Origin: Candidatus Bariatricus faecipullorum
Lineage (GTDB): Bacteria > Bacillota > Clostridia > Lachnospirales > Lachnospiraceae
Direction: 5' to 3'
Length of the DNA stretch: 64,000 bases
NCBI GenBank assembly: GCA_019118525.1
Contig: DWYV01000022.1
Coordinates: 1-64,000 of the forward strand
In this document: positions 1 to 7,849 of the stretch, one piece after another
Layout: each line of letters starts with the position of its first letter
Position numbering within the stretch: position 1 is the first letter of the stretch
Translations under genes and position numbers: made by a program
The notes under the pieces: generated by a model
Told to the model about the DNA's origin: nothing
Seen by the model: only the letters and a program-made list of their open reading frames with translations
Databases searched by the model: none

Positions 1-22
1 ATTATATTCAGAATCTTTCGAT

Positions 23-72
23 AATTGTAGTGGAAGACGGATGCCGGCCGGTACACGTCCCCCGCTACAATT
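23..72. repeat. Palindromic repeat, family A, copy 1 (degenerate)
   Basis: Inverted repeat with outer arms AATTGTAG and CTACAATT around a GC-rich centre (GACGG...GCCGGCCGG...CGTCCCC). It is a degraded version of the much cleaner palindromes at 15828-15881 and 26063-26096. It lies downstream of the hydrolase gene that ends at 177, so like the others it sits at a gene 3' end. A role in RNA 3'-end formation or stability is inferred. Confidence 0.7.
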
Positions 73-97
73 CTAAAACAATTCAGCCTTTGAGAGT

Positions 98-127
98 GCC
101 GGCCCGCTCTTTTCAGATTGGGCCGGC
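98..127. terminator. GC-rich hairpin downstream of the hydrolase gene
   Basis: Arms GCCGGCCC (98-105) and GGGCCGGC (120-127) enclose a 14-nt loop. It is about 50 nt past the stop of the minus-strand operon that ends at 177. No long T-run follows, so it may be a weak or RNA-protecting 3' hairpin rather than a classical intrinsic terminator. Confidence 0.45.
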
Positions 128-176
128 CGGAGGTTCAGTAGCATTATCTGCCAAATGAAATATAATGTGCTTTCAG

Positions 177-1967
177 TTACATAACGGCATGACCGGTAAT
201 AAATGTAGCGCCAATGACACCTACAAGTCCACCAAGAATGGCGCTGATAAACATACCAATCCAGATGTTATTTGTCTTTCTGAAAAAGTAGGTGCTCATA
301 CCTCCACTAAAGCCCATAATCAGCGGGAATCCAAAGGCAAAATCCAGAGCACCGCTACTGGTTCCGCCGCCTCCCAGGTTCTCAAACTGAGGCATGATAT
401 AAACACTGGTCAACTGACCGATACCGTACTGAGCCAGCAGGAGCCCGGTCACAACGCCTGCGGATACGAACACATTCAAAATCACCTGCACGGCCATATC
501 CCGTTTCGGACGTCCCGTGTCCGCCAGACGCCTGGAAGTATTCATGCCAATATTTCCAGCCAGCATAATAATGACGGTACAGCAGACAAACGGAATAGCT
601 GCGAAAATACGGTTTGCCGGGATTCGGGAAATGTTCAGCACGTTCCATATCTGATAGTTCAGACCACTGACATCTTCTACAACGGCAACCCATGCATAGG
701 TAGTAAGTACAGTAATCAGTGCCAGCACAAATGCCCGGCCTACTTTATACCACTGGAATTTTTCTCCGTCTCCGGCGAACCCAAACTCAGCAGGAGTCAT
801 AGGCTTTCCGCTTTTCTTTGCTTTCATCGCTTTATAACCAACCATAATCAGGGTAATTACTGCATTTGTCACAAGCCATCCGATAATTCCGCGAAGGTTT
901 CTTGAACGGAAGACCGGGTTCAGGAATTCCGCATTGTGGAAAAGCCAGGATACCGGGAAAAAGGTAATCAGAGGAATTGCCAGGGCTACAATTACGTTTC
1001 TTACCAGCGCGCCGCCACGCAGTCCTTTATTTTCTGTGACTTCATTCCCGATTGCCCTGAAATAAGGAATATTCTCATACAATGTTATTCCAAATGCCAG
1101 TACAAACATAATAATACCAGCATATCCAATCAGCTGGAAAAACTGGTAAATCCAGAATATGGAGCCTCCAGCCGATACCCCCGTATCAGGAAATACTTCA
1201 TTTAAGAATTCCGCGGAAGCTTTGATTCCCGCGCTGTCCAGGGAAGACGTCTGGTGAATGGTATTGGTAACCACGAACTGTCGCAGTGTACCGTCCTCAG
1301 CGCTTCCATACAGCTTCCCTTCTTCTACCGGCTCATCCAGTCCCCATTTTTCTGTGACTGCTTCAAAAACTGCGTCCTGGTCTCCCACAAAATGAGTAAC
1401 ATACTGGTCATGCGCCGCTTCAATAATGATAGTATTTACATTTTCCGGCAGTTCTGCAAAAAGCTGGGGATGCACATCATCTATGTAAGCTACTACATTA
1501 TCCGGATACATGGTGCAGGCTGCCGTTGCAGCCGCATTACCGGCAGAGTTTCCAAGTACTGCGATATTTTCTGCATCTACAAAAGGCATGCTCAGCACAC
1601 TGTCCATAACCGCCTGTACGTAATCCTCCTGAGTGGTCATCAAATCCGTTTCCCCGTTCCCGTTCCAGTCTACCGTAATACCCACATAACCGTTCCGGGC
1701 ATATTCCATCGCCCAGTTATCCAGCTGATGTCCGTTAGAGCTCCTTCCCGGGAAAATAACAACAGCCGGAGCCGGCTCTTCATTGGTCGCATTTTCCGGA
1801 ACCCAGGCAATGTAACTCATCTTCATCCCGTCTTCCGCCGGAACAGTATATCTTTTTATTTCTGTTTTCCCATAATTACTTGCCACAAACCAGGCCGCAA
1901 AGGTTGATATGACCAGAACCGCAACGGCAAGAATCAGAAATCTGGGTGACCATTTCTTTTTTTCCAT
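177..1967 (-). CDS. Membrane-anchored alpha/beta-hydrolase fused to a multi-pass membrane domain
   Basis: The N-terminus has one membrane segment (about residues 9-29). An extracytoplasmic alpha/beta-hydrolase-like domain follows, with the nucleophile-elbow motif GNSAGN near residue 140 and a later Asp/His-rich stretch. From about residue 265 to the end there are roughly eight hydrophobic helices. ATG at 1967 is preferred because GGAGGAG sits 7 nt upstream; an in-frame TTG lies directly before it. It is the last gene of the operon after the dehydrogenase and four-carbon acid sugar kinase genes, which suggests a role in releasing or taking up a sugar-acid ester or lactone. That role is inferred from position alone. 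I do not recognise the fused membrane domain as a named family. Confidence 0.8.
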   Translation of the reverse strand: MEKKKWSPRFLILAVAVLVISTFAAWFVASNYGKTEIKRYTVPAEDGMKMSYIAWVPENATNEEPAPAVVIFPGRSSNGHQLDNWAMEYARNGYVGITVDWNGNGETDLMTTQEDYVQAVMDSVLSMPFVDAENIAVLGNSAGNAAATAACTMYPDNVVAYIDDVHPQLFAELPENVNTIIIEAAHDQYVTHFVGDQDAVFEAVTEKWGLDEPVEEGKLYGSAEDGTLRQFVVTNTIHQTSSLDSAGIKASAEFLNEVFPDTGVSAGGSIFWIYQFFQLIGYAGIIMFVLAFGITLYENIPYFRAIGNEVTENKGLRGGALVRNVIVALAIPLITFFPVSWLFHNAEFLNPVFRSRNLRGIIGWLVTNAVITLIMVGYKAMKAKKSGKPMTPAEFGFAGDGEKFQWYKVGRAFVLALITVLTTYAWVAVVEDVSGLNYQIWNVLNISRIPANRIFAAIPFVCCTVIIMLAGNIGMNTSRRLADTGRPKRDMAVQVILNVFVSAGVVTGLLLAQYGIGQLTSVYIMPQFENLGGGGTSSGALDFAFGFPLIMGFSGGMSTYFFRKTNNIWIGMFISAILGGLVGVIGATFITGHAVM

Positions 1968-2003
1968 CAATTTCTCCTCCTAAACTGTATCTCCTGAAAC
2001 TAT

Positions 2004-3428
2004 TTACTGATTTAACAGTATTTCAACTACTTCTTTTAATGTAAATTCCTCTCCTACATTACCAGGGAAAATAATATAAGGCGTCATGGGGAATCTGCTC
2101 TCTTCTCCTGTCTGCCAGACAGGAATACCCGGTTTTGCCTGCCCAAGTACCAGAGCCCTTTTCACCTTCAGAGCTCTGGTTCCTACATCACTGGATGTAA
2201 TACCGCCTTTTGCAATAATAAAGGCAGGAGTTACGGACAGTCTGCCTACCAGTGACTGGACAGCATCTGATATTTTCACAGAGAGACGCAGTTCATCCTC
2301 TTTATCCCCGCTGTCTGCGGTAAGCAGTTCACGTGTCGTATAACAGCATACCGTTTTCCCCTCTCTGATGCAGGCTTCTTCCCTGGCGATACATCTGTCC
2401 ACTTCCGCTGCAAAGGCCGCTTCGTCACGAACCAGCGTGGCATTCAGTTCGATAAACTCAATTCCATCCAGTTCCCGGAGAGCCTCCAACTGTTTTGTGG
2501 TTTTTTCTGTATGGGAACCGGCCACTATGATGCCTCCGTTACGGCTTCCCGTTACTACCATTTTCTCTCTTGTTAAAAGAGGCTGGTCGCATATACCACC
2601 CATTACTTTTACGATGGAAGCGGCTGTACGGAACATAAAATTCTTCCCTTTATTCATAGTACGGAAAAGAGCCGTGCAGAATATTTTCAAATCCACATAG
2701 TCCACCGCATTTACAATAATCTTCTGAAAATCCCGAACTTCCATCAGATGCTGTTCGATTTTGTCGATATTCATATGCCGGATATCTTCCAGACTGATAC
2801 CGATGACATCAGATGCAGGAAAAGCCCCGCCAGTTTTTTCCTCTATGTACTCCGGCATAGAAGGCGCGGTATAGCCGAACGTTCTGTCCTGGGCAAACTC
2901 GGTCTCATTTGCCGGCACCAGTTTATCGCCGTATTTTACATAGTGTACATTGTCTATGGTAAAACGTCCACCCTCTTTAAAAAAGGGGCAGAGTATCTCA
3001 CCATCTATTTTTTCTCCGGTATTCTTTTCATATTCCTCCTTTAAAATTTCCGTTTCCAGAGGATAATGTCCCCGCAGCGTGCTGTCGCTTCGACTGATAA
3101 ATAAATACTCTTTTCCCGTCTCTTCTGCGGCCCGCTGAATCACAGTTGCAATTTCATGATGTACTTTTTCTGTCTGTTCTGCCGTAAATCCTCTGGAGTT
3201 TGTGAGGATATAGAAAAGAGGCTCTTCCTCTTCAAAGGCCTGCCGCATGGTTTCCAGGCTCCACTCCGTATAGACAAAAATATCATGGACTGTCTGTACT
3301 CCGGTAGGGTCATCATCTAAAACCACTATTTTTTTCTGATTTTTTTGCAATTCCTTTTTCAACAGCTTATCTGCCAGCATCTCATCCACCGGCGGGTAAG
3401 ATGCCAGAACCTTTGCGTCCAGTGTCAT
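2004..3428 (-). CDS. Four-carbon acid sugar kinase (DUF1537 family, OtnK/LtnK/DtnK-like)
   Basis: The protein carries hallmark motifs of the four-carbon acid sugar kinases: DDDPTGVQ near residue 40 (N-terminal sugar-binding domain), SRSDSTLRGH near residue 115, and a C-terminal nucleotide-binding domain with AKGGITSSDV. Known members phosphorylate D-threonate, L-threonate or D-erythronate. About 474 residues is a usual length. ATG at 3428 follows GAGGTGG; a GTG 9 nt further upstream is a weaker alternative. It lies 19 nt after the GarR/LtnD-like dehydrogenase, matching the known pairing in which a dehydrogenase oxidises the acid and the kinase phosphorylates the product. The aldolase and isomerase that complete those pathways are not in this window. 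Substrate specificity cannot be read from the sequence. Confidence 0.9.
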   Translation of the reverse strand: MTLDAKVLASYPPVDEMLADKLLKKELQKNQKKIVVLDDDPTGVQTVHDIFVYTEWSLETMRQAFEEEEPLFYILTNSRGFTAEQTEKVHHEIATVIQRAAEETGKEYLFISRSDSTLRGHYPLETEILKEEYEKNTGEKIDGEILCPFFKEGGRFTIDNVHYVKYGDKLVPANETEFAQDRTFGYTAPSMPEYIEEKTGGAFPASDVIGISLEDIRHMNIDKIEQHLMEVRDFQKIIVNAVDYVDLKIFCTALFRTMNKGKNFMFRTAASIVKVMGGICDQPLLTREKMVVTGSRNGGIIVAGSHTEKTTKQLEALRELDGIEFIELNATLVRDEAAFAAEVDRCIAREEACIREGKTVCCYTTRELLTADSGDKEDELRLSVKISDAVQSLVGRLSVTPAFIIAKGGITSSDVGTRALKVKRALVLGQAKPGIPVWQTGEESRFPMTPYIIFPGNVGEEFTLKEVVEILLNQ

Positions 3429-3447
3429 GATTTCCACCTCATTCTGT

Positions 3448-4329
3448 TTATTTTTTTACCTCTACATCCGCCAGTTTCTCAAAATACTGGACAATTCCAC
3501 AGTGGTCATCTTCCATATGACCATGCACCTTCAGCGTCTGAAGAATCTCATAAAGCTGAGCCGTATACGGCACTGGAACATCTATTTCATGAGCTGTGCT
3601 GATTACATTTTTAATATCCTTGTGATTGATGCGGATAGGTCCGCCCGGCTTGAAGTTCCGTTCCAGTATCATGGGCATCTTGGCATCCAGCACCGCGCTT
3701 CCTGCCAGTCCGCCCCGGACGGCTTCATACACCTTTTCCGGATTTGCCCCTGCTTTTACTGCCAGAACAAATGCCTCTGATACGATAGCAATAGTATTGT
3801 TTACAATGACCTGATTTGCCAGTTTTGTCACACTTCCGCTTCCCGGTCCGCCAGTCAGAAGTGCTGACGCCCCCAGAATATCGAAGTACGGTTTCATCAC
3901 ATCGTAATCCTTCTGGTCTCCTCCCACCATAATGGCAAGTGTACCAGCAACTGCACCGGGCTCACCCCCTGAAACCGGTGCATCCAGAAATCCGACTCCC
4001 TTTTCCTTAAGTGTCTCATAACAGTACCGGGACTCCACCGGAGTCACAGAACTCATATCACAAACCACAGTTCCAGATTCAATCGTGGAAGCGACACCTC
4101 CTTCGTCAAAAAGGATAGATTGAGAAATGGTCCCATTGGGAACCATTAAAATCACAACCCCGCACTGTCTTCCGATTTCCGCATAGGACGCCTCCTCCGC
4201 TCCTGCACTGACCACATCCTGGACTGCCTCCGGGTTTAAATCTGAGACAAGCAGCTCCACTCCTGCCTTTAACAGATTCTTTGCCATCGGTCTCCCCATG
4301 ATGCCAAGTCCAATAAATCCAGCCTTCAT
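3448..4329 (-). CDS. garR: NAD(P)-dependent beta-hydroxyacid dehydrogenase (GarR/LtnD type)
   Basis: A member of the 3-hydroxyisobutyrate/tartronate-semialdehyde reductase family. The Rossmann motif GLGIMGRPM is at residues 7-15, the substrate-binding motif DAPVSGG near residue 115, and the catalytic lysine in KLANQVIVN near residue 170. Its 293 residues fit the family. Family members reduce tartronate semialdehyde to glycerate or oxidise L-threonate. Because the next gene encodes a four-carbon acid sugar kinase, an L-threonate or D-erythronate dehydrogenase role is as likely as GarR. AAAGGAG lies upstream of ATG 4329. It is first in its operon, behind a strong promoter that contains an apparent GntR operator. 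Confidence 0.9.
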   Translation of the reverse strand: MKAGFIGLGIMGRPMAKNLLKAGVELLVSDLNPEAVQDVVSAGAEEASYAEIGRQCGVVILMVPNGTISQSILFDEGGVASTIESGTVVCDMSSVTPVESRYCYETLKEKGVGFLDAPVSGGEPGAVAGTLAIMVGGDQKDYDVMKPYFDILGASALLTGGPGSGSVTKLANQVIVNNTIAIVSEAFVLAVKAGANPEKVYEAVRGGLAGSAVLDAKMPMILERNFKPGGPIRINHKDIKNVISTAHEIDVPVPYTAQLYEILQTLKVHGHMEDDHCGIVQYFEKLADVEVKK

Positions 4330-4362
4330 TTTTCACACTCCTTTAATTTGTTTTCTAGGTTC

Positions 4363-4392
4363 AGTATACCGGCATACCGGTATACTTGTCAA
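4363..4392 (-). promoter_or_regulatory. Sigma-A promoter with an operator inside the spacer (sugar-acid operon)
   Basis: On the minus strand, TTGACA (4392-4387) and TATACT (4368-4363) are separated by 18 nt. A perfect inverted repeat, GTATACCGG (4364-4372) and CCGGTATAC (4377-4385) with a 4-nt centre, fills the spacer and overlaps the -10 box. The promoter reads towards the dehydrogenase gene at 4329. Operator placement predicts steric repression by the divergently encoded GntR/FCD protein. Confidence 0.85.
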
Positions 4393-4580
4393 GATTTTTA
4401 TTCAATTCTTACACTGTAAACAATTTTCCTCTCAATTTTTTGTGATTTTTTTACATGTGTGTCAAAAACTTGTTATTCTAAAGGAAAAACAGTTTTCCAG
4501 TTTTTGTTGATTCTTTAATAATCTGCATTGTATAATAGGATATACGTTATCGAATAAATTTTGTAAGGGTGATTAAATTG

Positions 4581-5255
4581 ATGCCATTAAATGAACAGGC
4601 TTTTGAATATTTGAAAAAGCTGATTGCAGACAATGTACTGCATCCGGATACAATCTATTCAGAAACAAAGCTTTCCAAAGAACTTGGAATTTCACGCACT
4701 CCTCTGCGTGACGCCATTCACAGACTCGTCCAGGAACGTTATATTGATATTATCCCCAGCAAAGGATTCTGTCTGCATAAGCTGAGCGCCAAAGACGTCT
4801 GGGATACGTTCCAGCTTCGTTCTGCCATTGAATGTTACTGCACTGTGGAAATCAGCAAACAGTCAGAATCTGAAAAAGCCAGACAGCTTTTTGAAAAACT
4901 GGATGTCATCATGGAAAAATGCCGGGAAATTCTGGATTGCCCAGAACGTCTTGAAGAGTTCCTGCAGTATGACCTTTCCTTTCATTCTGAGATTATCGAC
5001 TATTTCGAAAACGAAGAGCTTTCTGCCACCTTTGCCAGCTACCGCTACCGGATTAGCCGTCTTGCTCTTCTGACCTTGCAGCATCCCGGGCGTAGTCGGG
5101 CCACTTTTCAGGAACATTCTGATATTCTTCAGGCAATGAAGGAAGGCCGTACCAGCGAAATCTATGAACTGACTTTAAAACATACCGAAATTACAAAAAA
5201 GATAAGTCTCCAGGATTTGGAGGAGCCCGCATCGAAAGAGACTCCTTTTCCCTAA
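4581..5255 (+). CDS. GntR-family transcriptional regulator, FCD (FadR-type) subfamily
   Basis: The N-terminal winged helix (about residues 8-70) contains the GntR signature SETKLSKELGISRTPLRDAI. It is followed by an all-helical C-terminal domain of FCD type, which in relatives binds carboxylate effectors, often with a metal. The most likely start is ATG 4581, with AAGGGTG about 9 nt upstream; in-frame TTG and GTG codons lie just before it. The gene is transcribed away from the garR-kinase-hydrolase operon, and a perfect palindrome sits in that operon's promoter. It is therefore the probable local repressor, released by a sugar acid. A strong terminator follows. Confidence 0.9.
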   Translation: MPLNEQAFEYLKKLIADNVLHPDTIYSETKLSKELGISRTPLRDAIHRLVQERYIDIIPSKGFCLHKLSAKDVWDTFQLRSAIECYCTVEISKQSESEKARQLFEKLDVIMEKCREILDCPERLEEFLQYDLSFHSEIIDYFENEELSATFASYRYRISRLALLTLQHPGRSRATFQEHSDILQAMKEGRTSEIYELTLKHTEITKKISLQDLEEPASKETPFP

Positions 5256-5286
5256 AAACCGGGAAGCGCTGTGCTTCCCGGTTTTC
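5255..5286. terminator. Bidirectional intrinsic terminator
   Basis: A 13-bp stem, AAAACCGGGAAGC with GCTTCCCGGTTTT, has a 5-nt loop. It begins at the stop codon of the GntR gene and is followed by TTTTC. The A-rich 5' side also gives a T-run on the other strand, so it can end the convergent Rpn copy as well. Confidence 0.9.
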
Positions 5287-5304
5287 TATGTACTATGAAT
5301 TCCC

Positions 5305-6006
5305 TTATTCTATTCCATACTGCTTTAGCAGTTTCTTCCGGTAATCCCTATCTTCCAGAACCCGGCGTAAAGTTTCTGTCTGTCCGGCATTCAGCAAAGC
5401 TTCGGCCAGCCTGGCCAGGTTATCCTCTCCCTTCTCCTGTCCTTCTTCCAGGGCCTCTTCCACCAGCATCTGTCCCAGTCTTGTCATCTTGATTTCCTCC
5501 TTTATCTCCTCCATGTCCGCTCTGTCCAGAAATTTGTCCGCCATCGCGTAAATCACCGCCTCCAGTTTCCGCATGTCCGTTTCCGGCACATGCTCTGCTT
5601 TCCGGAGTATCCGGAAGGCCGCCTTTATCCGCTCCTTCTTGGAAAGTTCCCCTCCCATGAGGGATACCAGGGCCAGGGGCACCAGTTCCGCCCTTCTGAT
5701 TTTCTCCCCTGTTTCCGCTTTCCTTTCCAGTCCTGCAAGCAGGGCGTCCCCGTCCCGGTCCCTGAGGGTAACTGCATGCACCCGGTAGGTGTTCAGCCCC
5801 TCGGTCAGTTCCGTTACCGGATTCCGGATATTGCCCGAGTACAGCACTACAGTGGTAATGCTGACCCTGTGGTGATAGCTGGCCAGGGCCTCGTAGGTTC
5901 GGAACCTTCTCAGCCCGTTTACGCCCTCATCCGTGCTCTGGAACTCGAAGTGAATCCAGGAACCGTCCTCCCGTATCAGGTTGAAATCCCGGGACAGTTT
6001 CCGCAT
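5305..6006 (-). pseudogene. Rpn-family PD-(D/E)XK nuclease/transposase, 5'-deleted copy
   Basis: This frame encodes 233 residues almost identical to residues 68 onwards of the intact gene at 52418-53338, including the nuclease-core stretch REDGSWIHFEFQ. The first ~67 codons are missing. The 81-nt leader shared with the intact copy (6083-6003) is joined directly to codon 68 at the motif GGAAACTGTCC, which occurs twice in the intact copy 445 bp apart. This is the expected scar of a deletion between short direct repeats. The junction creates an in-frame ATG (6006), but no ribosome binding site precedes it. The C-terminal ~45 residues also differ from the intact copy. Family members promote recA-independent recombination. 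A truncated product is unlikely to be active. Confidence 0.8.
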
Positions 6007-6083
6007 ACGGAGGTCTCTGCCCGGAACGCTGTGAAATCATTATATCCGCAAACTTTTGTATCCGCAACGAAATTTTTTCTTAA
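6003..6083 (-). repeat. 81-nt leader shared by both Rpn-type copies (copy 1)
   Basis: The sequence from TTAAGAAAAAATTTCG to CCTCCGTATG matches 52091-52171 with two visible mismatches. Homology starts abruptly at TTAAG. It carries a TATAAT box with TTGCGG 17 nt upstream, so each copy seems to bring its own promoter. Confidence 0.8.
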
Positions 6084-6108
6084 CACAAGAATTCACAGAA
6101 ATGAGAAG

Positions 6109-6139
6109 GGCCCCGTCCCGGCAGATGCCGGGCGGAGCC
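6109..6139. repeat. GC-rich imperfect palindrome between the Rpn copy and the M18 gene
   Basis: GGCCCCGTCCCGGCA (6109-6123) pairs with TGCCGGGCGGAGCC (6126-6139) with few mismatches. It lies past the stop of the minus-strand aminopeptidase gene (6180), together with a perfect 14-bp palindrome TCATTATATAATGA at 6153-6166. A role as a 3' hairpin is inferred; no clear T-run follows. Confidence 0.45.
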
Positions 6140-6179
6140 GCAAAATCGAAGTTCATTATATAATGATATGATTCCGTTT

Positions 6180-7571
6180 CTAGGCGCGAAGGAATGCACG
6201 GTAGCCTTTTACTGCCTCGTATACATCCGCCTTACTGCTCACTTCATAGGGAGCGTGCATGCTCAGCACAGCCACACCACTGTCGATTACCTTCATTCCG
6301 TAGTTGGCCATGATGTACGCGATAGTTCCGCCGCCGCCCACATCTACTTTGCCAAGCTCCGCAAACTGGTAAGCAACTCCGGCATCATCCATAATTTTCC
6401 GGATTTCAGCCAGGTATTCAGCATTGGCGTCGTTGGAACCGTTCTTTCCGCGGCTTCCGGTAAACTTGTTAAAGGAAAGTCCCTTTGTAAAGAAAGCGGA
6501 ACTTCTCTTTTCGAAAGCCTCTGCATACATGGGGTCGTAAGCCGCGCTTACGTCAGAGGAAAGCATCATGGAATTTGCCAGTGCCCGGCGAACCTTCAGG
6601 TCGGACTCTCCTTCATTGAGGGCAATCAGTTCTGCCACAACATTTTCAAAGAAACGGGACTGCATACCGGTTGCGCCCACGCTTCCGATTTCTTCTTTAT
6701 CTACCAGCAGACAGCATCCGGTGCGCTTTGCTTCCGTTACATCCAGCATTGCAAAAAGTGATGTAAACGCGCATACGCGGTCATCCTGACCATAGGCCAG
6801 AACCATGCTTCTGTCCAGTCCGCAGTCTCTTGCCTTTCCGGCGGGAACGATTTCCAGTTCTGCGGAGGTGAAGTCTTCCTCGCTGATACCGCAGCATTCG
6901 GAAAGAAGTTTCAGAATGTTAGCTTTTACCGCTTCCTTTTCCTCTTCTTCCAGTCCGTCGGCTTCTCCCAGAGGACGGTTTCCGATTACCAGGTCCAGTT
7001 TCTCCCCTTCAATGACTTTGGAGGCTTTCTTTTCCATCTGCTCTGCGGCCAGATGTACCAGCAGGTCTGTAATTACAAATACCGGATCGGACTCCTTTTC
7101 TCCAATGGCAATCTCTTCGACAGTACCGTCTTTTTTGGCCACCACGCCATGAAGAGCAAGCGGCTGAGCAACCCACTGATATTTTTTAATTCCGCCATAG
7201 TAGTGGGTATCCAGATAGGCAAGTCCCTCATTTTCGTAAAGCGGGTTCTGTTTTACGTCAATACGCGGCGAGTCGATGTGAGCTCCCAGAATATTCATGC
7301 CTGCGGAAAGAGGCTCCTCGCCCATCCGGAAAAGGGCAATCATCTTTTCCATGCATACTGCATATACTTTATCGCCTGCGGCAAGGGGTTTTCCTTCTTT
7401 CAGGACATCTTTTACATCCCGGTATCCGGCTTCCTTCGCCATTTCTACGGCCACTTTCACGCACTCACGCTCGGTCTTTCCGTTATCCAGGCAGATTTTA
7501 TATTTTTCGTTGATTTCCTGGAGTTCGTTCAGTTCTGCTTCCCCATAGGAATTCCAGACATTCTTTTCCAT
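6180..7571 (-). CDS. M18-family aminopeptidase (zinc, dodecameric type)
   Basis: Family M18 metal ligands are in place: His in GAHIDSPR near residue 97, Asp in GQDDRV near 258, the Glu pair in DKEEIGS near 293, Asp in SSDVSA near 345, and His in SMHAPYE near 435. Its 463 residues match the usual 430-470. M18 enzymes are cytoplasmic and remove N-terminal, often acidic, residues from peptides. The start ATG 7571 follows GAGAGGG. The gene appears to be transcribed alone: the glyS terminator lies upstream and palindromes lie downstream. Confidence 0.92.
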   Translation of the reverse strand: MEKNVWNSYGEAELNELQEINEKYKICLDNGKTERECVKVAVEMAKEAGYRDVKDVLKEGKPLAAGDKVYAVCMEKMIALFRMGEEPLSAGMNILGAHIDSPRIDVKQNPLYENEGLAYLDTHYYGGIKKYQWVAQPLALHGVVAKKDGTVEEIAIGEKESDPVFVITDLLVHLAAEQMEKKASKVIEGEKLDLVIGNRPLGEADGLEEEEKEAVKANILKLLSECCGISEEDFTSAELEIVPAGKARDCGLDRSMVLAYGQDDRVCAFTSLFAMLDVTEAKRTGCCLLVDKEEIGSVGATGMQSRFFENVVAELIALNEGESDLKVRRALANSMMLSSDVSAAYDPMYAEAFEKRSSAFFTKGLSFNKFTGSRGKNGSNDANAEYLAEIRKIMDDAGVAYQFAELGKVDVGGGGTIAYIMANYGMKVIDSGVAVLSMHAPYEVSSKADVYEAVKGYRAFLRA

Positions 7572-7604
7572 TTTTATCCCTCTCTTTTTCTGAAATTTGC
7601 AGAC

Positions 7605-7650
7605 AAAAAACCGGTCTGCATCATACTGTCTATAGTATAACGCAGACCGG
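7605..7650 (-). terminator. Intrinsic terminator downstream of glyS
   Basis: On the minus strand, CCGGTCTGC and GCAGACCGG form a stem whose loop can also pair (ATACT with AGTAT), followed by TTTTTTG. It lies about 200 nt past the glyS stop and upstream of the M18 gene. Confidence 0.85.
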
Positions 7651-7685
7651 GGTTATAAATCAATTCTTTTAGTTGAAATTTTGCT

Positions 7686-7830
7686 GTCCGACAAATCACG
7701 GCGCCGCACTCCGTGCTCTCCGGCGGCTTCGCCGCCGCTTTGCTCATATACGTGCGTCCACCTCATCCGGACAGATTCCGTCTGGCCTCTGTGCCGGCAC
7801 AGGCCATCCGTCATCTATCCGGACGGCTGA
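7686..7830. repeat. GC-rich multi-stem intergenic element (possible family B relative)
   Basis: The region between glyS and its terminator holds several nested hairpins: CACGG with CCGTG, CGGCGGC with GCCGCCG, and a GCCTCTGTGCC/GGCACAGGC stem near 7794. An outer pair GTCCG (7686-7690) with CGGAC (7768-7772) could close a multi-branched fold. The segment GCTTTGCTCAT resembles the reverse complement of part of the tandem elements at 29821-30019. There is no credible coding sequence. Confidence 0.5.
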
Positions 7831-7849
7831 ACTGCTACCGCTTACCCTG

